This document shows, piece after piece, positions 48,305 to 57,262 of a stretch of DNA of 64,000 bases (its first letter is position 1; the number at the start of each line of letters is the position of its first letter). The stretch spans positions 6,758,001-6,822,000 of the forward strand of contig NZ_CP097263.1 of assembly GCF_028622115.1 (NCBI RefSeq). Reading direction: 5' to 3'. The notes under the pieces are model-generated. The model was given only the letters and a program-made list of their open reading frames with translations. It was not told the origin of the DNA and did not search any database. Both the position numbers and the translations under genes were made by a program. This stretch comes from Kutzneria chonburiensis. GTDB lineage: Bacteria > Actinomycetota > Actinomycetes > Mycobacteriales > Pseudonocardiaceae.

Positions 48305-49804
48305 TCAGTGGTTGGCGGAGGACAACAGGTCGCGGGTGCGGTCGATCTGGGCCGCGGACTTGGGCTTGACCGAAGTCGTGTGGGCGGCGAAGGAAGACGC
48401 CAGGGCGGGCTTGGCCGGCGTGAACAGCCACTGCTGGAACAGGTCGTGCAGGGGCTTGCCGGAGACCTTCTCGGCGATGCCGATGAACTGGTTGATGGTG
48501 CCGTCGCTGTACTCCCGCGAAGCGACCCACGCCTTGAGGATGGCGAAGAAGTTGTCGTCGCCGACGGTGGTGCGCAGGGCGTGCAGCGCGAGCGCGCCAC
48601 GGGTGTAGACGCCGAAGCCGGAGAACTGGTGGTCGGCGCCGGGGTCACCGGTGAGGATCTGCCAGCGGGCGTCGGAAGCCGGGTAGAGGTTGTAGTAGTA
48701 GTCGAAGAGCTGCTGGGCGGTGCCCTCGCCCTCCTTCTCCGACCACAGCCACTCGGCGTAGCTCGCGAAGCCCTCGTTGAGCCAGATGTTGCTCCACCGG
48801 TTCACCGACACGGCGTCGCCGAACCACTGGTGGGCGTTCTCGTGCACGATCACGGAGACGTCGGAGCCGCCGTTGAAGAACGCGGGTGTGTAGACGGGAC
48901 GGGTCTGGGTCTCCAGGGCGAAGCCGAAGTCGACGCCGGGCACGACGCCGCCCTGCGCCTCGAACGGGAAGGGTCCGAACAGCGAGGATTCCCAGGCCAG
49001 GACCTCGGGGGTGCGCTCAACGGAGGCGATGGCGGCGTCACGGTTGGCGCCGATGGCGGTGGAGTAGGCGCTGATGACGGGCTTGCCGTCGGGCCCCGTG
49101 GTCCGCCGGATCTCGTACTTACCGATGGCGATGAAGGTCAGGTACGTGGCCTGGGGCTTGGTGCTGCGCCAGTTCCACCGGGTCTGCCCGAGCCTGCTGG
49201 GCGAGCTGACGAGCGTCCCGTTGGAGATCACCTGGGTGCCGTCGGGCACGGCCACGGACACGTCGTAAGTGGCCTTGTCGGTGGGGTGGTCGTTGGCGGG
49301 ATACCAGAACGCGGCCATGTGCGGCTCCTGCACGGCCTGCGCGCCGTCGGGGGTCCGCAGCCAGTCCTGCTCGCCGTTGATGGTGACCTGCGACGGAATC
49401 CCGTCATACCGAACGACGACGGTGATGGGGCTGCCCTTGGCCAGGTACGTGGCCGGCGTGATGACGAGCTTCGCTCCGGTACTGCTGTACGTGGCCGGCA
49501 CGTTGTTGACGAGCACGGAATCGGTGTGCAGACCGAAGTCGAACGAGAACTGCGACAGGTCCTGGGTGGCAGTGGCCAGGATGGTCGCCGTGCCGCTGAG
49601 CTGATCGGTGGACGGCTGGTACTGCAGGCGTAAGTCGTAGTGGCCGACGTCGTAACCGGTGTTGCCGTCGGTCGGATAGTAGGGGTCGCCGACGGTCTGG
49701 CCGCCGGGCGCGGGCGCGGCGACCGCGGTGCCGGCGAGCAGCAGCCCGGCGACGGTGGTCGCGAGCGTGACGAACACGGTGGATCTCAAGGCGAACCTCC
49801 CCAT
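48305..49804 (-). CDS. Secreted M1 family metallopeptidase
   Basis: The protein has 499 residues. The signal peptide MGRFALRSTVFVTLATTVAG to ATAVAAPAP precedes a beta-sandwich domain (YDVGHYDLRLQYQ). The zinc site VIVHENAHQWFGDAV with NEGFASYAEWLW downstream (HExxH plus E) marks an M1 gluzincin, and the family's GAMEN equivalent is not clear before it. It lacks the long C-terminal domain of aminopeptidase N. The ATG at 49804 is the family start. It is probably secreted and degrades peptides. A hairpin follows. Confidence 0.9.
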   Translation of the reverse strand: MGRFALRSTVFVTLATTVAGLLLAGTAVAAPAPGGQTVGDPYYPTDGNTGYDVGHYDLRLQYQPSTDQLSGTATILATATQDLSQFSFDFGLHTDSVLVNNVPATYSSTGAKLVITPATYLAKGSPITVVVRYDGIPSQVTINGEQDWLRTPDGAQAVQEPHMAAFWYPANDHPTDKATYDVSVAVPDGTQVISNGTLVSSPSRLGQTRWNWRSTKPQATYLTFIAIGKYEIRRTTGPDGKPVISAYSTAIGANRDAAIASVERTPEVLAWESSLFGPFPFEAQGGVVPGVDFGFALETQTRPVYTPAFFNGGSDVSVIVHENAHQWFGDAVSVNRWSNIWLNEGFASYAEWLWSEKEGEGTAQQLFDYYYNLYPASDARWQILTGDPGADHQFSGFGVYTRGALALHALRTTVGDDNFFAILKAWVASREYSDGTINQFIGIAEKVSGKPLHDLFQQWLFTPAKPALASSFAAHTTSVKPKSAAQIDRTRDLLSSANH

Positions 49805-49892
49805 TCGGGCCAATAAGCCCGAACCTAGAGAGACCGCTTCGAAGGCACTACCCAACGTTAGTAGGGTCCTACGCAGCGAGATCGCTTGACAG

Positions 49893-51530
49893 CTACCAGG
49901 TCTCGTTGATCACGGAGCGCAGTCGCGAGTGCAGTTCTCGCAACCGAGAGCGATCGGCGCGGACCTCGATGACCCGGATGCCGTCGGCCGGGGCGAGGGC
50001 CTCGCGGAGTTCGCCGGCCGTGCTGACGAGCGCGTGCGGCACGTGGTAGCCGGCACACAGGGCGGCCAGGTCGGCGCCGTGCGGCGTGCCGAAAACCCGC
50101 TCGAACGAGTCGGCGTGCTCGGCCGAACCCTGCTCCAGCAAGGAGAAGATGCCGCCGCCGTCATCGTTGAGCACGACAACGGCCAGGTTGGGCCGAAGTT
50201 CGTCGGGTCCGATGAGCAAACCGTTGACGTCGTGGAGGAAAGTCAGGTCGCCGACCAGCGCGTAGCCGTACTCGGCGCTGAGGCTGGCCCCGACGGCACA
50301 GGACAGGGTGCCGTCGATGCCGGCCAACCCGCGGTTGGAGAACACGCGCAGGTCGGCGCGGTGCGGGGCGACCAGGTCGACATCGCGGACCGGATTGGAC
50401 GACCCGAGGAAAAGCGTTGCGCCGTATGGCAAAGCCTCCACCAGCGTCTGAGCGACGTGCAGACCGGTCGGCCACGGCTCGTCGGCCAGGAACTTGTCCA
50501 CGGCGGACTTGGCGCTGGCGTCGGCATCCTGCCACCGGGACAGCCACGCATCGCCGAAACTGGGCGGCGACACCGCCAGCGGACCAGTGACGAAGTCGGC
50601 TTGGTGCTGCGGATCAGTCCACTGTGGATACTCGGAGATGACGTGCACGACCGGGGTTTCACGAATGACCCGCTGCACCCCACGGCTGAGCGACGGATGC
50701 CCGACGACCAGCAGCGAATCCGGACGCAGCTCCGAAGGCAGGCCGGCAGCCAACATCAGGGATCCGATGGCGATGGTGCCCTCGGCGGCGAAGGCCAGCG
50801 GCTCGACGATCACCGGCCAGCCCGCGGCGGCGGCGAAAACGCTGGTGGCACGGGCTACTTCCGGCGAAACGTCGCCGATGACGACCAGGGTGCGCTCGCC
50901 GAGGTGCCCGATTTCCGTTGCCCCGGCAAGGCCTTCCGCCAACACAGCAACCGTGGTCCAAGGTCCGTCACGACCGTCGAGCGACTCGGGCCAGTCGTCG
51001 GAGCCGTCGGGCACCAACGGTTCCCGGAACGGGACGTTGAGGTGCACCGGACCGTCCGAACGCAACGACCGGCAGATCATGCCGCGCCACACCGCGTTCT
51101 GCCCGGCCCGACGCTCGGCCATCGGAAAGTCCACAGTCGACACCAGAGCGCCGAAAACCCCGTGCTGCACGGTCGTTTGACTGGCCCCGGAGCCGACGAG
51201 CTCGATCGGACGGTCGGCGGTCAGGGCGATCAGCGGCACATGGCTGTGCGCGGCCTCCAGCATCGCGGGATGCAGGTTGGCCACGGCCGTCCCGGACGTG
51301 CAGACCACGGCCACCGGACGTCCGGTGCCACGGGCCAGGCCGAGCGCGAAGAAGCCGGCCGACCGCTCGTCGATGCGGACGTGCAGCGTCACCTGACCGG
51401 CCACGGCCGCGGCGTGCAGGGCGATGGCCAGCGCCGCATTGCGTGATCCAGGACACAGCACGACCTCGCGCACGTCGTTGCGGGCGAGTTCGTCGACCAG
51501 GACACGAGCCTGCGCGGTGGACGGGTTCAC
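49893..51530 (-). CDS. menD: 2-succinyl-5-enolpyruvyl-6-hydroxy-3-cyclohexene-1-carboxylate synthase
   Basis: The protein has 545 residues. It is a ThDP enzyme joining isochorismate and 2-oxoglutarate. REVVLCPGSRNAALAIALH near residue 20 and VAVVCTSGTAVANLHPAMLE near 72 are typical. The ThDP motif is GDLTFLHDVNGL to VVVLNDDGGGIFSLL. The GTG at 51530 starts the conserved VNPSTAQARVLVDEL and is only 18 bases from the menB start on the other strand. Confidence 0.93.
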   Translation of the reverse strand: MNPSTAQARVLVDELARNDVREVVLCPGSRNAALAIALHAAAVAGQVTLHVRIDERSAGFFALGLARGTGRPVAVVCTSGTAVANLHPAMLEAAHSHVPLIALTADRPIELVGSGASQTTVQHGVFGALVSTVDFPMAERRAGQNAVWRGMICRSLRSDGPVHLNVPFREPLVPDGSDDWPESLDGRDGPWTTVAVLAEGLAGATEIGHLGERTLVVIGDVSPEVARATSVFAAAAGWPVIVEPLAFAAEGTIAIGSLMLAAGLPSELRPDSLLVVGHPSLSRGVQRVIRETPVVHVISEYPQWTDPQHQADFVTGPLAVSPPSFGDAWLSRWQDADASAKSAVDKFLADEPWPTGLHVAQTLVEALPYGATLFLGSSNPVRDVDLVAPHRADLRVFSNRGLAGIDGTLSCAVGASLSAEYGYALVGDLTFLHDVNGLLIGPDELRPNLAVVVLNDDGGGIFSLLEQGSAEHADSFERVFGTPHGADLAALCAGYHVPHALVSTAGELREALAPADGIRVIEVRADRSRLRELHSRLRSVINETW

Positions 51531-51548
51531 GCGCCTATTCTCCCAGGT
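51531..51548. promoter_or_regulatory. Shared divergent menD-menB promoter
   Basis: Only 18 bases separate the two GTG starts. TATTCT at 51536-51541 is a good -10 for menB, placing transcription start at the menB GTG (leaderless). Its complement AGAATA could serve menD. Confidence 0.5.
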
Positions 51549-52460
51549 GTGCCTGATGAACACGTGTCCGACTTGTTCGACCCGAGCGCGTGGCGCGCCG
51601 TCGACGGCTTCGACTTCACCGACATCACCTATCACCGCGCGGTTGACCAGGGAACGGTCCGCATCGCGTTCAACCGGCCGGAGGTGCGCAACGCCTTCCG
51701 TCCGCACACGGTCGACGAGCTGTACGTCGCGCTCGACCACGCCCGGATGTCCTCCGACGTCGGCTGCGTGCTGATCACCGGCAACGGACCGTCCCCGAAG
51801 GACGGCGGCTGGGCCTTCTGCTCCGGCGGCGACCAGCGCATCCGTGGCCGTGACGGCTACCAGTACGCCAGCGGCGACACCGCGGACACCGTCGACCGGG
51901 CCCGGGCCGGCCGCCTGCACATCCTGGAGTGCCAGCGGCTGATCCGGTTCATGCCCAAGGTCGTCATCGCCGTGGTCCCGGGCTGGGCCGCCGGCGGCGG
52001 GCACAGCCTGCACGTGGTGTGCGATCTCACGCTGGCCAGCGCCGAGCATGCCCGGTTCAAGCAGACCGACGCCGACGTCGGCAGCTTCGACGGCGGCTAC
52101 GGCTCGGCCTACCTGGCCCGCCAGACCGGCCAGAAGTTCGCCCGCGAGATCTTCTTCCTGGGCCGGCCCTACACCGCTGAGCAGGCCCACCAGATGGGCA
52201 TGGTCAACGCGGTGGTGCCGCACGCCGAGCTGGAGCGCACGGCGCTGGAGTGGGCCCGCGAGGTCAACGGCAAGTCGCCGACCGCGCAGCGCATGCTCAA
52301 GTACGCCTTCAACATGATCGACGACGGCCTGGTCGGCCAGCAGATCTTCGCCGGCGAGACGACCCGGCTGGCCTACATGACCGACGAGGCGGTGGAGGGC
52401 CGCAACGCCTTCCTGGAGAAGCGGGACCCGGACTGGTCCGACTACCCGTACTACTTCTGA
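51549..52460 (+). CDS. menB: 1,4-dihydroxy-2-naphthoyl-CoA synthase
   Basis: The protein has 303 residues of crotonase fold. The distinctive MenB features are present: GGWAFCSGGDQRIRGRDGYQ, PGWAAGGGHSLHVVCDLTLA and the catalytic ADVGSFDGGYGSAYLARQTG. Its C-terminus EKRDPDWSDYPYYF is the canonical MenB end. It forms the naphthoate ring from o-succinylbenzoyl-CoA. It shares one base with the following menE, so the two are coupled. Confidence 0.95.
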   Translation: MPDEHVSDLFDPSAWRAVDGFDFTDITYHRAVDQGTVRIAFNRPEVRNAFRPHTVDELYVALDHARMSSDVGCVLITGNGPSPKDGGWAFCSGGDQRIRGRDGYQYASGDTADTVDRARAGRLHILECQRLIRFMPKVVIAVVPGWAAGGGHSLHVVCDLTLASAEHARFKQTDADVGSFDGGYGSAYLARQTGQKFAREIFFLGRPYTAEQAHQMGMVNAVVPHAELERTALEWAREVNGKSPTAQRMLKYAFNMIDDGLVGQQIFAGETTRLAYMTDEAVEGRNAFLEKRDPDWSDYPYYF

Positions 52461-53596
52461 TGTCCCGCGAGCTGCGGGCGCTGCCCGTCCCGACGCGGCC
52501 GGCCGACGTGCTGGCGCTGCTGCCGACCCTGGCGGCGGCGCTGACCGGCGACGGCCCGGCCCTGCTGCCGGTCACCCCCGATGAGCCGGGGCTTCCGGCC
52601 GCATTGGGCGTGGACGATCCGGTCGACGACCGGATCGCGCTGGTGATCGGCACGTCCGGGTCGACCGGCGCACCGAAAGGCGCTTTGCTGGCGTCTGACG
52701 CCATCAAAGCCTCAGCCATGGCCACGCATGCCCGGCTCGGCGGGCCGGGGACGTGGCTGCTGGCGATGTCGGTGCGCTACATCGGCGGCCTCCAGGTGCT
52801 GGTCCGCTCGCTGCTCGCGGGCACGGAGCCGGTGGTGGCCGACCTCACCGACGGTTTCCGTGCGGAGAACTTCACCAAGGCGGCCTTCACGGCACTGAAC
52901 ACGCCCGGCCGGCACTACACCGCCCTGGTGCCGACCCAGCTGACCCGGCTGATGGCCGACCGCGACGCCCTCGAAGCGCTGCGAGGCTTCGACGCAATCG
53001 TCATGGGCGGCGCGGCCCTGTCGGACGCCGCCAGGCAGCGCTGCCGTGACGAGGGCGTCAACGCCATCCCCTCGTACGGCATGAGCGAGACGGCCAGCGG
53101 CTGCGTGTACGACGGCGTGCCGCTGGACGGCGTGGAGATCCGGCTGAGCGACGGCCGGATCGACATCAGGGGCCCGATGCTGGCCGACGGCTACCGCAAC
53201 TTCGACGGCCCGTCCCCGTTCGTCGACGGTTGGTTTCACACCAGCGACCATGGCCGCTGGGCCGAGGACGGCCGGCTGGAGGTGCTCGGGCGGCTCGACG
53301 ACGTGATCAACACCGGCGGCGTGAAAGTCGCTCCCGCGCTGGTCGAGCGGGCTCTCATGACGGTCAAGGGCGTCGAGGACGCCTGCGTGGTCGGCCTGCC
53401 GGACCCCGAGTGGGGCCAGATCGTTGCCGCCGCCGTGGTCGCCGATCCCCTGCCGAGCGAGCAGCAGCTGCGCGACGCCGTGCGGGAACAGGCCGGCCGC
53501 GCGGCGGTGCCGAAGGTTGTTCGTTTCCTGCCGGCGCTCCCTCTGCTCGGCCCGGGCAAGGTGGACCGAGCGTCCCTCAGGAAGGCACTCGGCTGA
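52460..53596 (+). CDS. menE: o-succinylbenzoate-CoA ligase
   Basis: The protein has 378 residues, short for an ANL enzyme, as in actinomycete MenE. The AMP-binding P-loop TSGSTGAPKGALL is near residue 62, SYGMSETASGC near 205, and GWFHTSDHGRWAEDGRLEV to INTGGVKVAP is the hinge. The product feeds MenB, encoded just upstream with an overlap of the stop and start codons. Confidence 0.94.
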   Translation: MSRELRALPVPTRPADVLALLPTLAAALTGDGPALLPVTPDEPGLPAALGVDDPVDDRIALVIGTSGSTGAPKGALLASDAIKASAMATHARLGGPGTWLLAMSVRYIGGLQVLVRSLLAGTEPVVADLTDGFRAENFTKAAFTALNTPGRHYTALVPTQLTRLMADRDALEALRGFDAIVMGGAALSDAARQRCRDEGVNAIPSYGMSETASGCVYDGVPLDGVEIRLSDGRIDIRGPMLADGYRNFDGPSPFVDGWFHTSDHGRWAEDGRLEVLGRLDDVINTGGVKVAPALVERALMTVKGVEDACVVGLPDPEWGQIVAAAVVADPLPSEQQLRDAVREQAGRAAVPKVVRFLPALPLLGPGKVDRASLRKALG

Positions 53597-53684
53597 CCGG
53601 CAGACGTGACCGGCGACAATGTGAGCAATTCACGGGCACATCGCCCTATCGCGTTGAGTAGTCACGAAGTCACCGATTCCCTCG

Positions 53685-54638
53685 GTGCATGCGGAAGACA
53701 CCCTGCTCCTGGCGGCGGCAGCCGCCCTCACTCTGGCGGCGGCCGCACCGGCCACCGCCGCGACGAGCACCACCTGGACGGCCGATCTGGCGTCCCACAA
53801 CGAGGACAACAGCAACGTCAGCAATGCCGACGGCACGGTCCGGCTGGCCGGCGGCGAGGCCCACGCCGCGACCGACACACCGGACCTGCGGACCGGGATC
53901 ATCATGTTCGACCCACGGCAGCTGCCGGCGAAGTCGAACACGGTGTCGGCCACTGTGGACGCGAGCGTGCCGGGCGACTCGGAACTGGCGGTCGACGTGC
54001 GCGGCCTGCGCGACGACGGCCAGTGGACCGAGTGGACGGAGGCGACCCCGGACGCGCCGGCGGTGCTGCCCGAGGCCAGCGCGACCGTGCAGGTCCGGAT
54101 GATGCTGACCGCGCCGGCCGGCTCCACCGGACCGCTCGCCCGCAAGCTGACGCTGACCGCCGGCACCGCGATGACCGCGCAGGCGGCCCCGCTGGCCTCG
54201 CGGTCGTACAAGGTGTTCGCCACCCGAGAGGGCCTGGTCGGCGGCACCACGGCCAACGGCCACAAGATCAAGTCACGGGATCACTTCGTCGCCCTGCCGT
54301 CGGGGAAGTCCTTGTCCCCCAACGGCAAGACGACGTACAAGGTGAAGGTGTGCGCGGCCAACGGGCGTTGCGAGACGGCCCCGGTGTGGGACGTCGGCCC
54401 GTGGAACACCAAGGACGACTACTGGAACCCGGCAGCCAGCCGGCAGTCCTGGAAGAACCTGCCGCAGGGCAAGCCCGAGGCGCAGGCGGCCTACCAGAGC
54501 GGCTACAACGGCGGCAAGGACCAGTTCGGCCGCAAGGTGGCCAATCCGGCCGGCATCGACCTGGCCGACGGCACCTTCCTGGACGGTCTCAAGCTGACCG
54601 ACAACGCCTGGGTGACCGTGACCTATCTCTGGACATAG
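53685..54638 (+). CDS. Secreted protein with a barrel-like C-terminal domain
   Basis: The protein has 317 residues. A signal-like start (LLLAAAAALTLAAAAPATAA) is followed by a beta-rich middle and the C-terminal sequence TREGLVGGTTANGHKIKSRD, VCAANGRCETAPVWDVGPWN and GKDQFGRKVANPAGIDLADG. Streptomyces has many proteins with the same C-terminal pattern, reminiscent of RlpA/expansin double-psi barrels, but no enzyme activity is known to me. The N-terminal Cys-free signal suggests export rather than lipidation. It is downstream of menE on the same strand. Confidence 0.65.
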   Translation: MHAEDTLLLAAAAALTLAAAAPATAATSTTWTADLASHNEDNSNVSNADGTVRLAGGEAHAATDTPDLRTGIIMFDPRQLPAKSNTVSATVDASVPGDSELAVDVRGLRDDGQWTEWTEATPDAPAVLPEASATVQVRMMLTAPAGSTGPLARKLTLTAGTAMTAQAAPLASRSYKVFATREGLVGGTTANGHKIKSRDHFVALPSGKSLSPNGKTTYKVKVCAANGRCETAPVWDVGPWNTKDDYWNPAASRQSWKNLPQGKPEAQAAYQSGYNGGKDQFGRKVANPAGIDLADGTFLDGLKLTDNAWVTVTYLWT

Positions 54639-54682
54639 GCCCTGGTTGACGGGCGGCCGTGGCCGTGTCGGAAGATGACGGC

Positions 54683-55561
54683 ATGGCCACGGTCGCACAG
54701 TGGATCGAGGGTGCCCGACCGCGCACCCTGCCCAACGCCATCGCCCCGGTGCTGGTGGGCAACGGCGCCGCCGTCGCGCTGGGCGCGTTCGACGTGACGC
54801 GGGGGGTGCTCACCCTGGTGGTGGCGCTCGCGCTGATCATCGGCGTGAACTTCGCCAACGACTACTCCGACGGCGTGCGCGGCACGGACGACGTCCGCGT
54901 CGGCCCGCTGCGGCTGGTCGGCTCCAAGGTCGCGAAGCCGCAGACCGTGCGCCTGGCGGCATTCGTCTGCTTCGGCGTCGCGGCCGTCGCCGGCCTGGCC
55001 GTCACGGTGCTGAGCGGCTCGTACTGGCTGATCGCCGTCGGTGCGCTGTGCATCGCGGCGGCCTGGTTCTACACCGGCGGCAAGCGCCCGTACGGCTATG
55101 CCGGTCTCGGCGAGCTGGCCGTGTTCATCTGCTTCGGCCTGATCGCCGTGCTGGGCACGCTGTACGTGCAGGCCGGGGCGTTCAGCGGCTACGGCATCGG
55201 CGGTGCGGTGGCCATCGGCTGCTTCTCCAGCGCGGTGCTGGTGGCCAACAACCTGCGTGACATCCCCACCGACACCGAGGCCGGCAAGCGCACGCTGGCC
55301 GTGCTGATCGGCGACCGGGACACCCGCAACCTGTACCTGGCCCTGATCCTGGTGCCGTTCCTGGTCAGCATCGTGGGCAGCCTGCGCGACGGCTACCTGC
55401 TGCTGGGCTTCCTGGCCCTGCCGCTGCTGGTCACCAGCGCCCGCAAGATGATCATGGGCGCCAAGGGCAAGGCCCTCATCCCGGTGCTCCGGGACACGGG
55501 CCTGGCCATGCTGGTCTGGGCCATCGCCACCGCCGCCGGCCTGGCCCTGGGCGCGCACTAG
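54683..55561 (+). CDS. menA: 1,4-dihydroxy-2-naphthoate polyprenyltransferase
   Basis: The protein has 292 residues with eight or nine membrane helices. The prenyl-diphosphate motif is NDYSDGVRGTDD near residue 60 and the second is NNLRDIPTDTEAGKRTLAVL near 190, as in UbiA-family MenA. It prenylates DHNA to demethylmenaquinone; the polyprenyl synthase at 20 kb would supply the donor. The ATG at 54683 gives MATVAQWIEGARPRTLPN. Confidence 0.93.
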   Translation: MATVAQWIEGARPRTLPNAIAPVLVGNGAAVALGAFDVTRGVLTLVVALALIIGVNFANDYSDGVRGTDDVRVGPLRLVGSKVAKPQTVRLAAFVCFGVAAVAGLAVTVLSGSYWLIAVGALCIAAAWFYTGGKRPYGYAGLGELAVFICFGLIAVLGTLYVQAGAFSGYGIGGAVAIGCFSSAVLVANNLRDIPTDTEAGKRTLAVLIGDRDTRNLYLALILVPFLVSIVGSLRDGYLLLGFLALPLLVTSARKMIMGAKGKALIPVLRDTGLAMLVWAIATAAGLALGAH

Positions 55562-55567
55562 CTTTTT

Positions 55568-55616
55568 CACATGCGCTTCCTATGTGGCATCTGATGCCAC
55601 ATAGGAAGCGCATGTG
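55568..55616. repeat. 49-base near-perfect palindrome after menA
   Basis: Two 24-base arms are exact complements around a single central T (55592). It lies between the convergent menA and Gfo/Idh genes and probably works as a terminator or a mobile gene-end palindrome. Confidence 0.85.
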
Positions 55617-55626
55617 GCGTTCCTGG

Positions 55627-56583
55627 TTAGTGCTGGGCGAGGATCGCGTCCATCGTCTCCATGATGGAGACGGTCTCGTCCAGGGGCATTAGCGGACTCT
55701 CGAGGTCGCCGGCGGCCAGCCGCAGGGCCACCTCGTCGGCCTGGTGCCGCAGGCCGCGGCCCTCGTGCACGGACGGGATCACGGTGGGCTCGCCGTCCCG
55801 CGGCGTCAGCGTGACGGCGGCCGGGGCGTAGAAGGCGCCGTCGATCTCGATCCGGCCGTCGGTGCCGACGATCGTCGCCCTTGTCGGGCTCTTGGCCCGC
55901 AACGTGCAGGTCAGCACGGCCTGCGCGCCGGAATCGTAGCCGAAGATCATCGAGGTCTGACCGTCCACGCCGGTGAAGGCCGGGTCGATCATGGACACGA
56001 CGCGGTCCGGCTTGCCGAGCACCATGGACGCGAAGGACACCACGTAGACGCCCAGGTCGAGCAGGGCGCCGCCGCCCAGCGCCGGCGCGAACAGCCGGTG
56101 CTCGGCGTCCTCGGCGAACCACTGCCCGTGGTCGGCGGTCACCGTGACGATGTCGCCGATGGTGCCGACCAGCTCGCGGACGCGGCGGATCCCCGGCAGG
56201 AAGCGGGTCCACATCGCTTCCATCAGGAAGACGTTGTTGTCCCGCGCCACCTTCACCAGCTCACGCGCCTCGTCGGCGTTCATCGTGAACGGCTTCTCGA
56301 CCAGCACCGGCTTGCCGGCGTGCAGCGCCAGCAGGGCATTGGCGTGGTGCATCGGATGCGGCGTGGCGGCGTAGACGGCGTCGACATCAGGATCGGTGGC
56401 CAGGTCTTCGTAACTGGCGTGCCGGCGCTCGATGCCCAGTCGGTCGGCGAAGGCGTCGGCCGACGCCTGGCTGCGCGAGCCGACGGCCACGACCGTGCCG
56501 GAGTCGGTCAGCGCGAGGTCGGCCGCGAAGGCCCCCGCGATCCCGCCCGTGCCCATGATTCCCCACCGCACCGGATTGCCCAC
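55627..56583 (-). CDS. Gfo/Idh/MocA family oxidoreductase
   Basis: The protein has 318 residues. The NAD(P) Rossmann motif is RWGIMGTGGIAGAFAADLAL at the N-terminus, and VLVEKPFTMNADEA near residue 96 has the family's EKP lysine. LLDLGVYVVSFASMVLG is typical of the C-terminal half. The substrate is probably a sugar or cyclitol, not predictable further. GTG start; it converges with menA and is close to DUF899. Confidence 0.88.
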   Translation of the reverse strand: MGNPVRWGIMGTGGIAGAFAADLALTDSGTVVAVGSRSQASADAFADRLGIERRHASYEDLATDPDVDAVYAATPHPMHHANALLALHAGKPVLVEKPFTMNADEARELVKVARDNNVFLMEAMWTRFLPGIRRVRELVGTIGDIVTVTADHGQWFAEDAEHRLFAPALGGGALLDLGVYVVSFASMVLGKPDRVVSMIDPAFTGVDGQTSMIFGYDSGAQAVLTCTLRAKSPTRATIVGTDGRIEIDGAFYAPAAVTLTPRDGEPTVIPSVHEGRGLRHQADEVALRLAAGDLESPLMPLDETVSIMETMDAILAQH

Positions 56584-56599
56584 CGCGCGTGCCCTCGTC

Positions 56600-57262
56600 T
56601 CAGGTTCGGTTCCCGCTGACGAGTCGACCGTAGTCGAGGCCGGCGTACCAGTCGCCCCTCCCGGCCGGCGTGAGGTCGAGCAGGTGCCACACCGGGGCCA
56701 TCAGGTCGATGCCGCGTTCCTGGATGTCCTCGGACATGCGGGGCCGGGCCGTGTAGTGGTGCCGGATCGCGCCTTCGCCGTCACGGGCGAACACCGAGAT
56801 CGTGGAGTCCTGGTTGCCGTCCTCGTCCTCGCTGCGCAGATCACGCTTGAACGTGTTGTCCCCGCAGGAAAGCAGCCGCAGCTGGTCCCAGCCGCGCTCG
56901 CGGCCGTAGCGCTGGAGGTCGTCCGGCTCGGCCGCGGCGGCCACCGCGAAGTCGGCGTTGCGCGCGATGTGCTGGGCGACGCCGTTGAAGCCGTCGATCC
57001 ACATCGTGCACATCGGACACGGCGTGGTCTGGGCCTTGCCGTACATCAGGTGGTAGACGATCAGCGGCCGGTCGGTGACGAGCTCTTCGAGCGTCACCGT
57101 GCCGTTGTTGAAGGCGTAGTTGGGCATCACCGGCCCGGGCGGCAGGTCGCGGCGCTGCTGGGCGACGCGTTCACGTTGCCGCATCAGCTCGATCTCGGCC
57201 AGCCGCAGTTCCTCGCGGGCCTTGCGGTAGTCGTCGGATTCGGCCAGGTTCGTGTACTCCAT
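56600..57262 (-). CDS. DUF899 family protein
   Basis: The protein has 220 residues of the DUF899 thioredoxin-like family. TPCPMCTMWIDGFNGVAQHI is the signature, with TISVFARDGEGAIRHHYTA and LDLTPAGRGDWYAGLDYG later. Function unknown. It is adjacent to the SRPBCC-TIGR03086 gene and probably cotranscribed (stop and start overlap by one base). Confidence 0.85.
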   Translation of the reverse strand: MEYTNLAESDDYRKAREELRLAEIELMRQRERVAQQRRDLPPGPVMPNYAFNNGTVTLEELVTDRPLIVYHLMYGKAQTTPCPMCTMWIDGFNGVAQHIARNADFAVAAAAEPDDLQRYGRERGWDQLRLLSCGDNTFKRDLRSEDEDGNQDSTISVFARDGEGAIRHHYTARPRMSEDIQERGIDLMAPVWHLLDLTPAGRGDWYAGLDYGRLVSGNRT

